From Hymenobacter metallilatus (GTDB lineage Bacteria; Bacteroidota; Bacteroidia; Cytophagales; Hymenobacteraceae): a stretch of 64,000 bases of DNA. The stretch spans positions 186,001 through 250,000 of the forward strand of contig NZ_RWIS01000006.1 in NCBI RefSeq assembly GCF_003944705.1. The letters are read 5' to 3'. The position numbers were made by a program, and so were the translations under genes. Of this stretch, positions 8,602 to 18,362 are shown one piece after another (the stretch's first letter is position 1; every line of letters begins with the position of its first letter). The notes beneath the pieces are model-generated. The model was not told where the DNA came from, ran no database searches, and saw only the letters and a list, made by a program, of their open reading frames with translations.

Positions 8602-9042
8602 CTACTGCCCATCCGAACCGTTGCAGCGGCCTAGCAAGTCAGAAACCTCCCGGATGGTATAGGTCTGGTTGCGGTTGCCCCAATTGGTTTGCAGAAAGTT
8701 CAGCAGGTTGGTAATCTGGGAGTCGGTGAGGTCTTCGTGGCCGGGCATTACCTGGTTGTACCCGATGCCGTTGACCACGAGCGGGCCTTTCATGCCCTTG
8801 CGGATCAGGCAGGGTAGGTCGGCGCGGCGCTGGGCCACGTAGTCGGAGGCGGCTACGGGCGGAATGAGGCGCTGCAGGCCCTGGCCCTGGTCGCCGTGGC
8901 AGCTGGCGCAGTGGGTGGCGTAGAGCTTGGCCCCCTCGTTCTGGCGCTCGGTAAAGCAGCCGCTGAGACTACCAGCCGCTACGGTGGCCGTAGCGGCCAG
9001 CAGCAGCCCGCGCTGTAGCCTGGTACCAGTGGCCCGGCTCAT
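8602..9042 (-). CDS. Lipoprotein c-type cytochrome
   Basis: The 146-residue protein has a signal peptide with lipobox LSG-Cys29, a single haem-binding CASCH (residues 45-49) and a likely distal methionine ligand in QVMPGHEDL. This is a class I mono-haem cytochrome c anchored on the periplasmic side. The start codon overlaps the SCO stop by four bases (ATGA), so translation is coupled. With the SCO protein upstream it probably works in terminal-oxidase electron transfer or copper-site assembly. No oxidase subunit lies in the window. Confidence 0.85.
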   Translation of the reverse strand: MSRATGTRLQRGLLLAATATVAAGSLSGCFTERQNEGAKLYATHCASCHGDQGQGLQRLIPPVAASDYVAQRRADLPCLIRKGMKGPLVVNGIGYNQVMPGHEDLTDSQITNLLNFLQTNWGNRNQTYTIREVSDLLGRCNGSDGQ

Positions 9043-9737
9043 TTGGTGGCCGGGGCAGTTTCCAGCTGCTCCTCTTTCAGCAGTAGCGGCAGGTCCTGAA
9101 TCAACTGGTCAACCTGCGCTTTCTCCATACCATCGTACACGCCCCGGATGCGGCGCTGGGAGTCGATGAGGGCGAAGGCGCCGCTGTGGGCGAAGCCACC
9201 CTGCACGGTTTTATCTACCTGCGCAGCCGTCATGTAGGCCTTGGCCAGCGCAAAAATGGTATCATGGGAGGCAGTGGCGAAGTGCCAGCGCGAAGCGTCC
9301 CGGACGCCCAGCCGCTCGGCGTAGTCGCGCAACACCGGAATAGAGTCGTGGGCCGGGTCGATGGTGTGGCTTAGGAACAGCACGTTGGGGTTGCCCTCGA
9401 ACTGCTTATACACCCGCAGCAGCTCGCTCTGCATTTTGGGGCAGATGCTGGGGCAGGTAGCAAAGAAAAAATCCGTGACATACACCTTGCCGGCAAACGT
9501 CTGGTTGGTAATTACCTGACCCTGCTGGTTGGTAAGGCGGAAGGCGGGCACCGGGTCGGGCAGGGTATCAGCCGGCGAGGTAGGGGCATTGTGCTTAAGC
9601 CCCAGCACCGGCAGACGTTCGGGCTGGGTGGCCGTGGTGGCCGAATCAGGGGAGCAGGCCGCCAGCAGGCTGCCGGCCATCAGCAGGCTCGCCAACACGG
9701 CACGGCTCGTAGTAAAACGCAGAGGCATAAAAGGCAT
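9039..9737 (-). CDS. SCO1/SenC family copper chaperone, lipoprotein
   Basis: The 232-residue protein has lipobox LLAA-Cys28 and a thioredoxin-like SCO domain with the copper ligands CPSICPK (Cys95, Cys99) and His184 in GGFAHSGAF. SCO proteins deliver copper to, or reduce cysteines of, the CuA site of cytochrome oxidase in the periplasm. The start at 9737 overlaps the upstream stop as TAATG, which supports this start over the Met three codons later. It is the middle gene of a coupled three-gene operon. Confidence 0.9.
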   Translation of the reverse strand: MPFMPLRFTTSRAVLASLLMAGSLLAACSPDSATTATQPERLPVLGLKHNAPTSPADTLPDPVPAFRLTNQQGQVITNQTFAGKVYVTDFFFATCPSICPKMQSELLRVYKQFEGNPNVLFLSHTIDPAHDSIPVLRDYAERLGVRDASRWHFATASHDTIFALAKAYMTAAQVDKTVQGGFAHSGAFALIDSQRRIRGVYDGMEKAQVDQLIQDLPLLLKEEQLETAPATK

Positions 9738-10141
9738 TAGTGTGCTGAAGGAGAGGCCGCCGAACTGGCTTCTACTAGTAACCGGGCCGAGTCCTGACTG
9801 GTTCGAAACAATACGCCAACCGAATCCATGCGCTGCTGCTGAGCGGCATAGTAGGCCAGCCGCTGCTCTACGGCCACGGTATCGGCGGGCTTGCGGTAGT
9901 GGTGCATCCAGAACAGCATACCGGCCTCGGCCCCGAGCAGGGCCCGGCGCTGGCGGCCGGCGGCCACAGTATCAGGTATTGTCTGGAGCTGCTGCCGCAG
10001 GCCATAGAGCTGGTCCATTTGGGCCATAAGCTCGTCGTGACGGGCCAGCAGGGCTTTTTCGGCAGCTTCGGCTTTCTGCTCTTCACTCTGCAGTGAAAGG
10101 CAGGCGGGCAACAGCAGCAACACAGGGGCAAGGCGGAGCAT
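9737..10141 (-). CDS. Small lipoprotein, first gene of the SCO/cytochrome c operon
   Basis: The 134-residue product from the ATG at 10141 begins MLRLAPVLLLLPAC, a textbook lipoprotein signal. Codons upstream of this ATG are not signal-like and overlap the promoter. The mature part is helical and charged (EEQKAEAAEKALLARHDELMAQ), with no family recognised. Position and translational coupling to SCO suggest a role in copper handling or cytochrome assembly, but the sequence alone does not show one. A TAGCTTTG box at 10153-10160 lies 12 bp upstream. Confidence 0.7.
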   Translation of the reverse strand: MLRLAPVLLLLPACLSLQSEEQKAEAAEKALLARHDELMAQMDQLYGLRQQLQTIPDTVAAGRQRRALLGAEAGMLFWMHHYRKPADTVAVEQRLAYYAAQQQRMDSVGVLFRTSQDSARLLVEASSAASPSAH

Positions 10142-10152
10142 TTTCACGGCCG

Positions 10153-10160
10153 CAAAGCTA
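10153..10160 (-). promoter_or_regulatory. TAnnTTTG -7 box for lipoprotein-SCO-cytochrome operon
   Basis: The minus strand reads TAGCTTTG, an exact match to the consensus, 12 bp before the first start codon of the operon. Confidence 0.55.
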
Positions 10161-10224
10161 CAACAGGAACATCTGAAACCGTGGTGCAAGGCCAACTATC
10201 AGCCAGCTAGGCGCGGGGCTAGGC

Positions 10225-10716
10225 CTACCACCGGGCGGCGGCCCAGTGCCACAGCGCCCAGCCGCCCCACACCAGCCCGGCTGCCAGGGCCAGCAGCACC
10301 ACCAGAATCAGCCCAATCAGCCCCCGCCCGCTGCCCTGGTATCTGCCCTCCTGGTAGTGGGCGCGCAGTAGGCGCACGTTCCGGTCGTTGGCTTTATAGG
10401 CGAAGTCGAAAATGTTGCCCACCACCGGAATAGAGCCAATAAGGGCATCCAGCACCACATTCACAACCATGCGCACTACCAGGCTGCCGCTGGCGCCGTG
10501 GCGCAGCATGGTCAGGATCAGAACGCCGGAAATGGCCAGGGAAGGCAGGCCGCCCACCACCGGAATCAGGCCCATGATGGGGTCGAGGCCGAAGCGCCAG
10601 GTGGTGCCGGGCACCCGGAACTGGCTATCCAGCAGGTGCGAAATCCGCTCCACCCACAGCAGGCGGTTGTCTTGGTCGAAGGTGGGCGTTGGCAAGGGAA
10701 AGGCAGGAGTTGGCAT
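10225..10716 (-). CDS. DUF4112 domain membrane protein
   Basis: The 163-residue protein starts at 10716 (MPTPAFPLP). It shows the DUF4112 pattern: LLDSQFRVPGTTWRFGLDPIMGLIPVVGG, GSLVVRMVVNVVLDALIGSIPVVGNIFDFAYKAN, then a C-terminal hydrophobic helix. The family is widespread and unstudied. It sits divergent from the aldo/keto reductase and downstream in order from nothing obvious, so it is likely transcribed alone. Confidence 0.8.
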   Translation of the reverse strand: MPTPAFPLPTPTFDQDNRLLWVERISHLLDSQFRVPGTTWRFGLDPIMGLIPVVGGLPSLAISGVLILTMLRHGASGSLVVRMVVNVVLDALIGSIPVVGNIFDFAYKANDRNVRLLRAHYQEGRYQGSGRGLIGLILVVLLALAAGLVWGGWALWHWAAARW

Positions 10717-10831
10717 GGTATAGGAGAGTTGGGTGCCGGAGGAAACGAGTAACGGAGCGTGTATACGGTGCGTAGAGTATTTCTGCAGTCCGGTGGGGCT
10801 GCCGATTGTTTCTTCATGTATCGTACTACGT

Positions 10832-11821
<990 letters not shown>

Positions 11822-11858
11822 GAGTAACGGAGTAACGGAGTAAACTGCTCCGTTACTC
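11822..11858. repeat. Octamer repeat hairpin between convergent genes
   Basis: GAGTAACG occurs in tandem from 11822 and 11830. GAGTAACGGAG (11830-11840) pairs perfectly with CTCCGTTACTC (11848-11858) over a 7-nt loop. It sits exactly between two convergent stop codons and may act as a terminator for both. The same 11-mer lies upstream of the reductase gene. Confidence 0.6.
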
Positions 11859-11859
11859 A

Positions 11860-13311
11860 CTACCGCCGCACGGGAGGGAGCAGGTCAATCCAGCCGTCCT
11901 CACTTACCACCACGGCCAGCACGGGGTAGCGGCTGCTTTCCACGTAACGCAACGCTGAGTTATAGCGGGAGCCCCGGCTGGAGTCGCCCTTTTCGGTGGC
12001 CAGGCCGTCAAGAATAGCGCCGATGGCGTAGCAGGTACCGGCCGGGTCGATGAGCACGGCCCCATCGATGTTGGTAACCAGGCGCAGCACGGAGGGCGTC
12101 ATCAGGCGGGGGGCCACCCGGAAGCACTGGCGGGTAAGGCGGGCCGCCTCCTGGGCCGCGCCCTCCGAAATCAGCAGAATGGTGCCGTTGGACTGCGTGG
12201 TGGCCTTCAGCGTCAGTTCCCAGAGGTAGGCAATGCCGGCAGTGTCCACAGCCGGAAACACCCGCCGAATGGCTTCCGTAAAGTTATTTTCATCCACGGT
12301 GCCCTGGGGGAGGCGGGGCGTGTTGGAAACCACCTTCATCATCACCTGCCCGTCGTGGCTTAGCTCCCAGCTATAGTGCTTGGTGAAGTGTACTGTAAAC
12401 AGCGGCTCGTACTGTGGGTCGGTGGGCTCGATGAGGTAGCCCAGCCCGAATACATCGGTTGCATCCGTAATCAGGGAGTTTCGGTCCTCACTCAGCTCCA
12501 GCAGTTTCCGGATGCGGCGGTAGTCGCGCAGCGGAATCGGGGATTCCAGCGTAAGTACCGGCACTACGGCCTGGTGGTTGCGTCGGGAAATCAGCATGGT
12601 ACCCACACCCTCGTCGCCCTCGTGGCGCAGGGCTGCTACGCCATTGCAGGCATCGTAGAGGCCGTGGGAGCCGGCTGCCGCACGCAGCATGAAGCGGCGG
12701 CCGGCCGCCCGCAGCACCTCATTGTAGTCCCGGTCCAGTACGGGCCGGTCGTCGTCGGTGTCCGATTCGCGCAGGGCCCGGGAGGCATCCTGCAGCACCT
12801 CCTGCACCGTGGCCGCCAGCAACGAAGCCGGACGAGTGGGGCCGGTGGGGCCAGGCAGCGCGTAATAACTCTGATAAGCCTCGATGCTCAGCTGCAGCAC
12901 AATAATAACCAGGTAACCGCCCACGGTAACGGGCTGGGAGCAAAAGCTGATGCGCTCTTCCCGCCGACTGGCTACCACATCATTGAGCGTGTGCTCGGTG
13001 GCCCGGCGCAGCAACTCGTACCACCGCTGTTTCTCGTACCGGTCATGGTCGAGCGGGTGCAGGTGGTACACTACCTCGCGGGGCCCATCGGGCTCCATGG
13101 CGGCGGCCCGGGCTTTAATGCTGGTGAAATCCTGCGGCTGGTAGCGGTGCATACTCGGCTCTACCACAATGGCCTCCGGCTCGTCGGTTTCGCGGGCCGA
13201 GGCCAGCCCCAGCAAAAATACTTCCGGCTTCAGGGTCCGGTCGAGCAAATTAAAAACGCCATCGGCAAACAGCTGGGCCGAAACGCGGAAAAGACTCTGA
13301 TTTTCCCACAT
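11860..13311 (-). CDS. DisA_N-type diadenylate cyclase-like protein with N-terminal sensor region
   Basis: The 483-residue protein starts at 13311 (MWENQSLFRV). The C-terminal 150 residues resemble the DisA_N (DAC) fold: a DGA motif (416-418) followed by an RGSR motif (446-449) and VVVSEDG. Canonical enzymes have DGA and RGTRHR; here the histidine position is tyrosine (RGSRYN). The first 300 residues have no catalytic motif and fit the putative sensor domains described with divergent DAC proteins of Bacteroidota (DACNV type). Canonical enzymes make c-di-AMP; product and activity here are uncertain. It is convergent with the reductase and transcribed alone. Confidence 0.7.
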   Translation of the reverse strand: MWENQSLFRVSAQLFADGVFNLLDRTLKPEVFLLGLASARETDEPEAIVVEPSMHRYQPQDFTSIKARAAAMEPDGPREVVYHLHPLDHDRYEKQRWYELLRRATEHTLNDVVASRREERISFCSQPVTVGGYLVIIVLQLSIEAYQSYYALPGPTGPTRPASLLAATVQEVLQDASRALRESDTDDDRPVLDRDYNEVLRAAGRRFMLRAAAGSHGLYDACNGVAALRHEGDEGVGTMLISRRNHQAVVPVLTLESPIPLRDYRRIRKLLELSEDRNSLITDATDVFGLGYLIEPTDPQYEPLFTVHFTKHYSWELSHDGQVMMKVVSNTPRLPQGTVDENNFTEAIRRVFPAVDTAGIAYLWELTLKATTQSNGTILLISEGAAQEAARLTRQCFRVAPRLMTPSVLRLVTNIDGAVLIDPAGTCYAIGAILDGLATEKGDSSRGSRYNSALRYVESSRYPVLAVVVSEDGWIDLLPPVRR

Positions 13312-13512
13312 AAGGGAGGACAAGCGAGAAGGAAATACGGGCAGAATTTCCCAAGTACGCAAAAAGCTACTACCCGTTGGAGAAAGGGTCCGGCTGCTCC
13401 GAAGAAAAATACATAAACAACCCAACTGCCGGGACGTTGTACTGACAGCAAGAGCTTGGTAGTTTGGGCTTTCCTGCGTATCTTCTCCTGATTCTATTCC
13501 CCTGGTTAAGTC

Positions 13513-13788
13513 ATGCTAGACATTGCCCCTCTGTTCGGAGTGCTGCTACTGCTCGGATTGGCAGGTGGACTAGCCATGGTAGGGCTTACCACTGGATATT
13601 GCGCACACAGCCACGGACGGTCCTTCTGGCTGTGGTTTGTGCTGAGTATGGTGCTGCCGGTAGTGTCGTACTTCGTGCTGTTTGCCCTCATTCTGCAGCA
13701 ACATCTCAACCAGGGCCAGCGCCTGCTCAATGAAGCCCGGGCTATCCTGGCCGCCGCCGAAAAAGCCGAACGGACGGAAAAGTGGTGA
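13513..13788 (+). CDS. Small two-helix membrane protein
   Basis: The 91-residue product has two hydrophobic helices (about residues 4-27 and 37-61), with GYCAHSHGRSFW between them, then a charged, coiled-coil-like tail. The GYCAHSHGRSFWLWFVLSM pattern resembles short inner-membrane proteins annotated as hypothetical in many bacteria. No function is known. It ends 57 bp before the convergent flavoprotein gene. Confidence 0.6.
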   Translation: MLDIAPLFGVLLLLGLAGGLAMVGLTTGYCAHSHGRSFWLWFVLSMVLPVVSYFVLFALILQQHLNQGQRLLNEARAILAAAEKAERTEKW

Positions 13789-13844
13789 AATGCTACATGC
13801 GTAACTCGTGTGGCTTCTTGCGTAAGCGCAGGATGCCGGACGAT

Positions 13845-15074
13845 TTACGCACGTAGCCACTGCCGGATGCCCCGGGCGGCCCAGGCTCCCGTGCTGAAAC
13901 AGCCCTGCAGCAAGTAGCCACCGGTGGGCGCTTCCCAGTCCAGCATTTCGCCGGCCACGAAGGTACCAGGGCGTTGCCGCAGCATCAGGTGCTCGTTTAC
14001 GGCGTCCCAGGCCACACCGCCCGCCGTGCTGATGGCCTCATCGAGCGGACGTAAGCCGCGTACCGGTATTGGCAGTCGGGTGAGCAGTTCCTGTACCTGG
14101 GGTAGGGGCGCGGGCAACACCGCCGGCCCTACTTCCCGCAGTAGTGTGGGTACCGGCGGCTTCAGGCGCAGGGCTTCGCTCAGGAAGGCGGCCCAGGACT
14201 TGCTGGGGCGGCGGCGGCGAAGCTTTTCCAGTAATTGGGCTGCGGTGAGGTCTGGTTTAAGGTTCAGGTGCAGCTCCGCCGGTCGGCCGCCGGTCAGGGC
14301 CGCCCGCAGGTGGGGCGTAAGGGCATACACGGGCGTACCCTCCAGGCCGTAGTCGGTGAGCATGATTTCGCCCCGCACAGTGTGGGCGCCGCAGCTAAGG
14401 GCCACGTTTTTGAGCGGCTGCCGGCCCACCTTCTCCCGGAAATAAGCTGACCACGCCACCTCGGCTCCGCAGTTGCTGGGGGCAAAAGGCATACAGGTTA
14501 CACCCGCCGCCTGCAGCGTGGGCAGCCACTGTCCATCGGAGCCGGTTTTAACCCAACTGGCCCCGCCCAGGGCCAGCAGTGTAGCATCGGGCTGCACCAC
14601 CAACTCCTCACCGCTGGCTTCGTTGCGGATGCGCAGACCATTGGCCGGTGCAAAACCCAGCCAGCGGTGGCGGGTGTGCAGCTCTACGCCCAGATGCCGG
14701 AGCTGTGCCAGCCAGGCACGCAGCAGCTGGGCGGGCTTGTGCTCCGCCAGCGGAAACACCCGGCCGCTGGTTCCTACGAAGGTGTCAATGCCCAAGTCCG
14801 CTGCCCAGGCGCGCAAATCGAGAGGGGAGAAGGCCGCCAGAAAACGGGAAAAAGCCGGAGTACAGGAGCCATAGCGGGCCGCAAAAAGTGCGGCTTCTTC
14901 AGCATTGGTAAGATTGAAGCCGCCGTGCCCAGCCACCAGAAACTTACGGCCCGGGGTAGCCTGTGCCTCAAATACCTGCACCCGGTAGCCGGCCCCGGCC
15001 AGGTGCTGCGCGGCCAGCAGGCCGGCCGGGCCGCCCCCAATAATAGCGACGGTAGGGGAGGATGTATGCTGCAT
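13845..15074 (-). CDS. TIGR03862-like FAD-dependent oxidoreductase (HI0933/BaiN relative)
   Basis: The 409-residue flavoprotein has an N-terminal Rossmann motif (VAIIGGGPAGLLAAQHL), then PGRKFLVAGHGGFNLTN, and a C-terminal FAD-binding GEMLDWEAPTGGYLLQGCFSTG. The pattern fits the HI0933-like family, specifically the shorter TIGR03862 group. Substrates are unknown; BaiN relatives act on bile-acid intermediates, but that should not be transferred here. The -7 box TACCTTTG (15079-15086) is only 4 bp before the ATG, so the mRNA may lack a leader. Confidence 0.85.
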   Translation of the reverse strand: MQHTSSPTVAIIGGGPAGLLAAQHLAGAGYRVQVFEAQATPGRKFLVAGHGGFNLTNAEEAALFAARYGSCTPAFSRFLAAFSPLDLRAWAADLGIDTFVGTSGRVFPLAEHKPAQLLRAWLAQLRHLGVELHTRHRWLGFAPANGLRIRNEASGEELVVQPDATLLALGGASWVKTGSDGQWLPTLQAAGVTCMPFAPSNCGAEVAWSAYFREKVGRQPLKNVALSCGAHTVRGEIMLTDYGLEGTPVYALTPHLRAALTGGRPAELHLNLKPDLTAAQLLEKLRRRRPSKSWAAFLSEALRLKPPVPTLLREVGPAVLPAPLPQVQELLTRLPIPVRGLRPLDEAISTAGGVAWDAVNEHLMLRQRPGTFVAGEMLDWEAPTGGYLLQGCFSTGAWAARGIRQWLRA

Positions 15075-15078
15075 TGCG

Positions 15079-15086
15079 CAAAGGTA
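15079..15086 (-). promoter_or_regulatory. -7 box placed to give a leaderless mRNA
   Basis: TACCTTTG on the minus strand ends 4 bp before the flavoprotein ATG at 15074. With the usual spacing to the start site, transcription would begin at or beside the A of ATG. Confidence 0.5.
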
Positions 15087-15183
15087 CGACCAGGGTGCCC
15101 GAATCAGGGGTAGAGGGGTAAAAAGCGGTTACGAGGGAGGCTGGTACGTATAGAAGGGCAGTTGTTGGGTTTATGTACTTGCT

Positions 15184-16371
15184 ATGGGTTCGTACTCTAT
15201 TCTGATCGGGCTGAGCCTGGCCGTCATTCTTTCCTACCTGTTCGACCTGGCGGCGCGTGCTACCAAAGTGCCTTCGGTGTTGATGCTGCTGTTGTCTGGC
15301 ATTGCCCTTCGGCAGGCGGCGGATTACTTCGATGTAGTTCTGGCGGTGCCCAAGGTTGTCCTGGAAATATTCGGCATCATCGGGCTCATTATGATTGTGC
15401 TGGAAGGGGCACTGGACCTGAAAATCAGCCGCGAAAAAGCTCCCCTTATCCGTCGGTCCTTTTTCGCCGCCGCCCTGATTCTGGTGGTACAGGCAATAAG
15501 CATTGCCCTGATTTTGCACTTCTGGTTACGGGTTAACTTTCAGAGCTGCCTGGTCAATGCTATTCCGCTGGCGGTTATCAGCTCCGCCATTGCCATTCCC
15601 AGCGTGGCCAATCTGCAGGGCGAAAAGCAGGAGTTCATTGTGTATGAAAGTACTTTTTCCGATATCCTGGGCATCATGTTCTTCAACTTTGCTTTGCAGA
15701 ACAACTTCGCGCAGGGAACTTCTGTCCTGACGTTTGGGGCCGATGTGCTGGCCGTGTTGGTAGTGGCCGTACTCAGTACAGCGGCTCTGGCCTTCCTGCT
15801 TGACCGGATTCGGCTCCACGTTAAATTTTTCCTGATTCTGGCCTTTTTGATTCTGCTCTACAGCCTGGCCAAGAAGCTGCACTTGTCGTCGTTGGTGCTG
15901 GTGCTGGTGTTCGGATTAGCCGTTAACAATGCCGAGCATTTTCTGAAAGGCCCGTTGCGCCGTTGGTTCCGACCCGAGCGGCTAAGCGAGGAGGTCCACC
16001 AGCTGCGTAGTATCACCGCCGAATCGGCCTTTCTGATTCGCACCTTCTTCTTCCTGCTGTTCGGTTTTAGCATCACATTGGGCAACGTGCTTAGTCCACA
16101 GTTGCTGTTGCAGGGAGTTTTGATTGTGGCAGCCCTCACAGCAATCCGCTTGGTGTACTTGCGCTACATTGCCCGCACCGACCTGATTCCGGAACTGTTT
16201 ATTGCGCCAAAAGGCCTGATTACAGTACTGTTGTTTTACAGTATTCCCGAAAAGCACCTCATTGGCGAGGTCAGCGAAAATATCCTGTTCGTGGTGATTC
16301 TGCTGACCGGTGTGCTGATGATGATAGGCTTGCTGCTAAGCAGGCAGGAGCCCGTAATAGGGGAATATTAA
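15184..16371 (+). CDS. CPA1-type cation:proton antiporter
   Basis: The 395-residue protein has about 11-12 hydrophobic helices. The Na+/H+ exchanger pattern is seen in RATKVPSVLMLLLSGIALR, the helix with GLIMIVLEGALDLK, and ISSAIAIPSVANL. It is shorter than plant-type exchangers and lacks a C-terminal regulatory domain. It should exchange Na+ or K+ for protons across the inner membrane in pH and salt homeostasis. It is transcribed alone; no regulator is adjacent. Confidence 0.85.
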   Translation: MGSYSILIGLSLAVILSYLFDLAARATKVPSVLMLLLSGIALRQAADYFDVVLAVPKVVLEIFGIIGLIMIVLEGALDLKISREKAPLIRRSFFAAALILVVQAISIALILHFWLRVNFQSCLVNAIPLAVISSAIAIPSVANLQGEKQEFIVYESTFSDILGIMFFNFALQNNFAQGTSVLTFGADVLAVLVVAVLSTAALAFLLDRIRLHVKFFLILAFLILLYSLAKKLHLSSLVLVLVFGLAVNNAEHFLKGPLRRWFRPERLSEEVHQLRSITAESAFLIRTFFFLLFGFSITLGNVLSPQLLLQGVLIVAALTAIRLVYLRYIARTDLIPELFIAPKGLITVLLFYSIPEKHLIGEVSENILFVVILLTGVLMMIGLLLSRQEPVIGEY

Positions 16372-16433
16372 GACAAGGGGCGCCAGGTTGCCGCCAGCTC
16401 ACACTGACTTTTGGGGTGGCGTACGCTTACCCG

Positions 16434-16994
16434 CTAAAAATTAGCCTTAAACAGCTTGATGGCAATGGCCAGCAGAATTACGCCGAACACCCGGCGCAGA
16501 ATGTCCTCACCGGCTTTGCCCAGCTTACGCTCTAGCCAGGCTGAGCTTTTCAGTACCAGATACACAAAAACCAGGTTGAAAAAGATGCCGGCCAGCACGT
16601 TGGGGAGTTGGTAGGCAGCCCGCAACGACAGCAGGGTCGTCATGGTACCGGCTCCCACGATGAGCGGAAACGCCAGCGGCACAATGGAGCCCGTGGCCGC
16701 CAGCGGGTTGTGCTTGAACAGCTCCACGCCCAGAATCATCTCCATGCCAATGAGGAAGATGATAACGGCTCCCGCCAAAGCAAACGACTGGAAATCAACC
16801 CCGAACAAGCTCAAAATACTCTGGCCCAGAAACAGGAAGGCTACCATCAACACCCCCGCTACCAGCGTGGCCACCTCGGCGTTGATGCCGCCTTCCCGCT
16901 GCCGGATCTGGATGATAATGGGGATGGAGCCCAGAATATCGATGATGGCAAACAGCGTGAGCGTAACGGAGGCTATTTCCTTGAGGGAGAACAT
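16434..16994 (-). CDS. MarC family integral membrane protein
   Basis: The 186-residue protein from the ATG at 16994 has six hydrophobic helices and the MarC/UPF0056 pattern: LTLFAIIDILGSIPIII, FALAGAVIIFLIGMEMILG and PLAFPLIVGAGTMTTLLSL. The function of MarC is not established; the early link to antibiotic resistance was withdrawn. The inverted repeat element at 16996-17105 abuts its start codon, filling the spacer to the aminotransferase gene upstream. Confidence 0.85.
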   Translation of the reverse strand: MFSLKEIASVTLTLFAIIDILGSIPIIIQIRQREGGINAEVATLVAGVLMVAFLFLGQSILSLFGVDFQSFALAGAVIIFLIGMEMILGVELFKHNPLAATGSIVPLAFPLIVGAGTMTTLLSLRAAYQLPNVLAGIFFNLVFVYLVLKSSAWLERKLGKAGEDILRRVFGVILLAIAIKLFKANF

Positions 16995-16995
16995 C

Positions 16996-17105
16996 GGTGA
17001 AGTTGTGAAATGGTGATGTTGTGGAAGGTGAAGCTGTGGATCCTTTGCCCCGCATAGTTTGCGTAGCTCAACCAATTCACAACTTCACCTTTCACAATTT
17101 CACCC
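16996..17105. repeat. Inverted heptad/octamer element between aminotransferase and marC-like gene
   Basis: The left arm (16996-17025) begins GGTGAAGTTGTGAAATGG. The right arm (17074-17105), in reverse, reads GGTGAAATTGTGAAAGG and so on. The arms match with a few substitutions and one indel, and show a 7-8 bp period of GGTGAAAT/TGTGAAA units. The element reaches to 1 bp from the MarC-like ATG and 1 bp from the preceding stop codon. Confidence 0.7.
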
Positions 17106-17106
17106 T

Positions 17107-18174
17107 TTAAGAAAATTCCCGGGCGAAAAACTGCACCAGCTGCTCGAAGGCAGCGTCGGGAATGGCGGGAAAGTTGGCAATGCGCAGGCTGGTGGGCTTC
17201 CAGGAGCCGTAGCCGCTGCCCAGCTGCAGCTCCTGGGCCAGGGCCCGGCGCTTCACCTCCTCGATAAGCGCCGGCGGGCCCTGCAAGCCGATAACGGTGG
17301 TAGAGCGGGTTTCGGGGTTGGAAACCAAAGGGGTGAGCTGGGTTGCCTGGTCGAAGTAGTCGTAAAGCTTCTGGGCGCGGTCGGTCAGGTGCTGATGTAC
17401 CTGTTTAATGGCGGGCCGGTCCTGGAGGCTACGGCTCAGCAGGTAGATACCCAGTACGTTAGGGGTGTGGGTAGTCTGGAAGTTGAGCATCTTCTCGTAC
17501 TGGGCCGTGAGCGAGTTGTAGTGGCTCCGCTCATTGAGGCGCCGCAGCCGCTCTATCGCCCTCGGCGACAACAGCATAATGGAAAGGCCCGCGGGCAATC
17601 CGAAGCATTTCTGCACCGAGGCATACCAAATATCGGCCTTAATAAACTTCAGCTGAATGCCGGCCATGGAGGAGGTGGCATCAACAGCCAGCAGGGCATT
17701 GCTGGGCAGACGGTTATACAGGTTCAGAATGGCCCCGTCGCGGAGCTGGGTGGCGTTGCTGGTTTCATTCTGGGTAACGCATACCAGGTCCGTTTCCAGG
17801 TCGAGGCCGGGCAGGTTCTGCACATCGGGTACTTCATCGAGGCCAAACTGCATGCCAATGCTGGCCGGGCGCAGGGCTTTGGCATACTCATACCACTTCT
17901 CTCCGAAAGCTCCGCTGTACAGGTGGAAGCTCTTGGTGGGTGTGAGGCTCTGGGTGAGTACTTCCCAGCACTCCGTGGCCGAGCTCATAAAGAACACGCT
18001 GTAATCCTGAGGTACGTTGAGCTTGTTTTTTAGCTCCTGCACCGTCTGGCGCATCAGCTGCACAAACCGCTCGCCCCGGTGAGGGGCCGAGAGCCAGCCC
18101 TCATCAAAGGCATCCTGCAGGTAGCGGCGCACCTGCGGGTACACCTGGGATGGGCCGGGATTGAATGTATACAT
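17107..18174 (-). CDS. Class V aminotransferase (serine/phosphoserine-type), PLP-dependent
   Basis: The 355-residue protein starts at 18174 with MYTFNPGPSQVYPQV, the N-terminal pattern of phosphoserine and alanine-glyoxylate aminotransferases. The PLP-binding lysine is in SVQKCFGLPAG. TATSSMAG precedes it by about 20 residues (aspartate that pairs with the pyridine nitrogen in VDATSSMAG). Exact amino donor and acceptor cannot be told. A strong -7 box (TACTTTTG, 18199-18206) lies 25 bp upstream. Confidence 0.82.
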   Translation of the reverse strand: MYTFNPGPSQVYPQVRRYLQDAFDEGWLSAPHRGERFVQLMRQTVQELKNKLNVPQDYSVFFMSSATECWEVLTQSLTPTKSFHLYSGAFGEKWYEYAKALRPASIGMQFGLDEVPDVQNLPGLDLETDLVCVTQNETSNATQLRDGAILNLYNRLPSNALLAVDATSSMAGIQLKFIKADIWYASVQKCFGLPAGLSIMLLSPRAIERLRRLNERSHYNSLTAQYEKMLNFQTTHTPNVLGIYLLSRSLQDRPAIKQVHQHLTDRAQKLYDYFDQATQLTPLVSNPETRSTTVIGLQGPPALIEEVKRRALAQELQLGSGYGSWKPTSLRIANFPAIPDAAFEQLVQFFAREFS

Positions 18175-18198
18175 AGGTGTGAAAAGGCTAAAGGAAGA

Positions 18199-18206
18199 CA
18201 AAAGTA
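18199..18206 (-). promoter_or_regulatory. TAnnTTTG -7 box for the class V aminotransferase
   Basis: The minus strand reads TACTTTTG, an exact consensus match 25 bp before the start codon at 18174. Confidence 0.55.
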
Positions 18207-18220
18207 GTGATGAGGAAAGA

Positions 18221-18358
18221 GGGAATGAGGTAATTGGTGACCGGTAATCCAACAGCCTCATACGTGCAGCTGTTGGATTACCCCTGCAATATCAGCACGC
18301 GAGATTCCGCGCAGGCTCGGAATGACGTACTTACCTGTCACCAGTTAGCTCATCACCC
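18221..18358. repeat. Nested inverted repeats including a REP-like sequence
   Basis: Outer arms at 18221-18244 and 18336-18358 are imperfect inverses with GGTGATGA/GGTGACA spacing. Inside them is a perfect 14-bp hairpin, GGTAATCCAACAGC (18243-18256) with its inverse (18269-18282). Between 18284 and 18326 the minus strand reads GTCATTCCGAGC..GCGGAATCTCG, a member of the same REP type as the copies at 5607 and 34073. It fills the aminotransferase-aroQ spacer. Confidence 0.65.
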
Positions 18359-18362
18359 AAAA

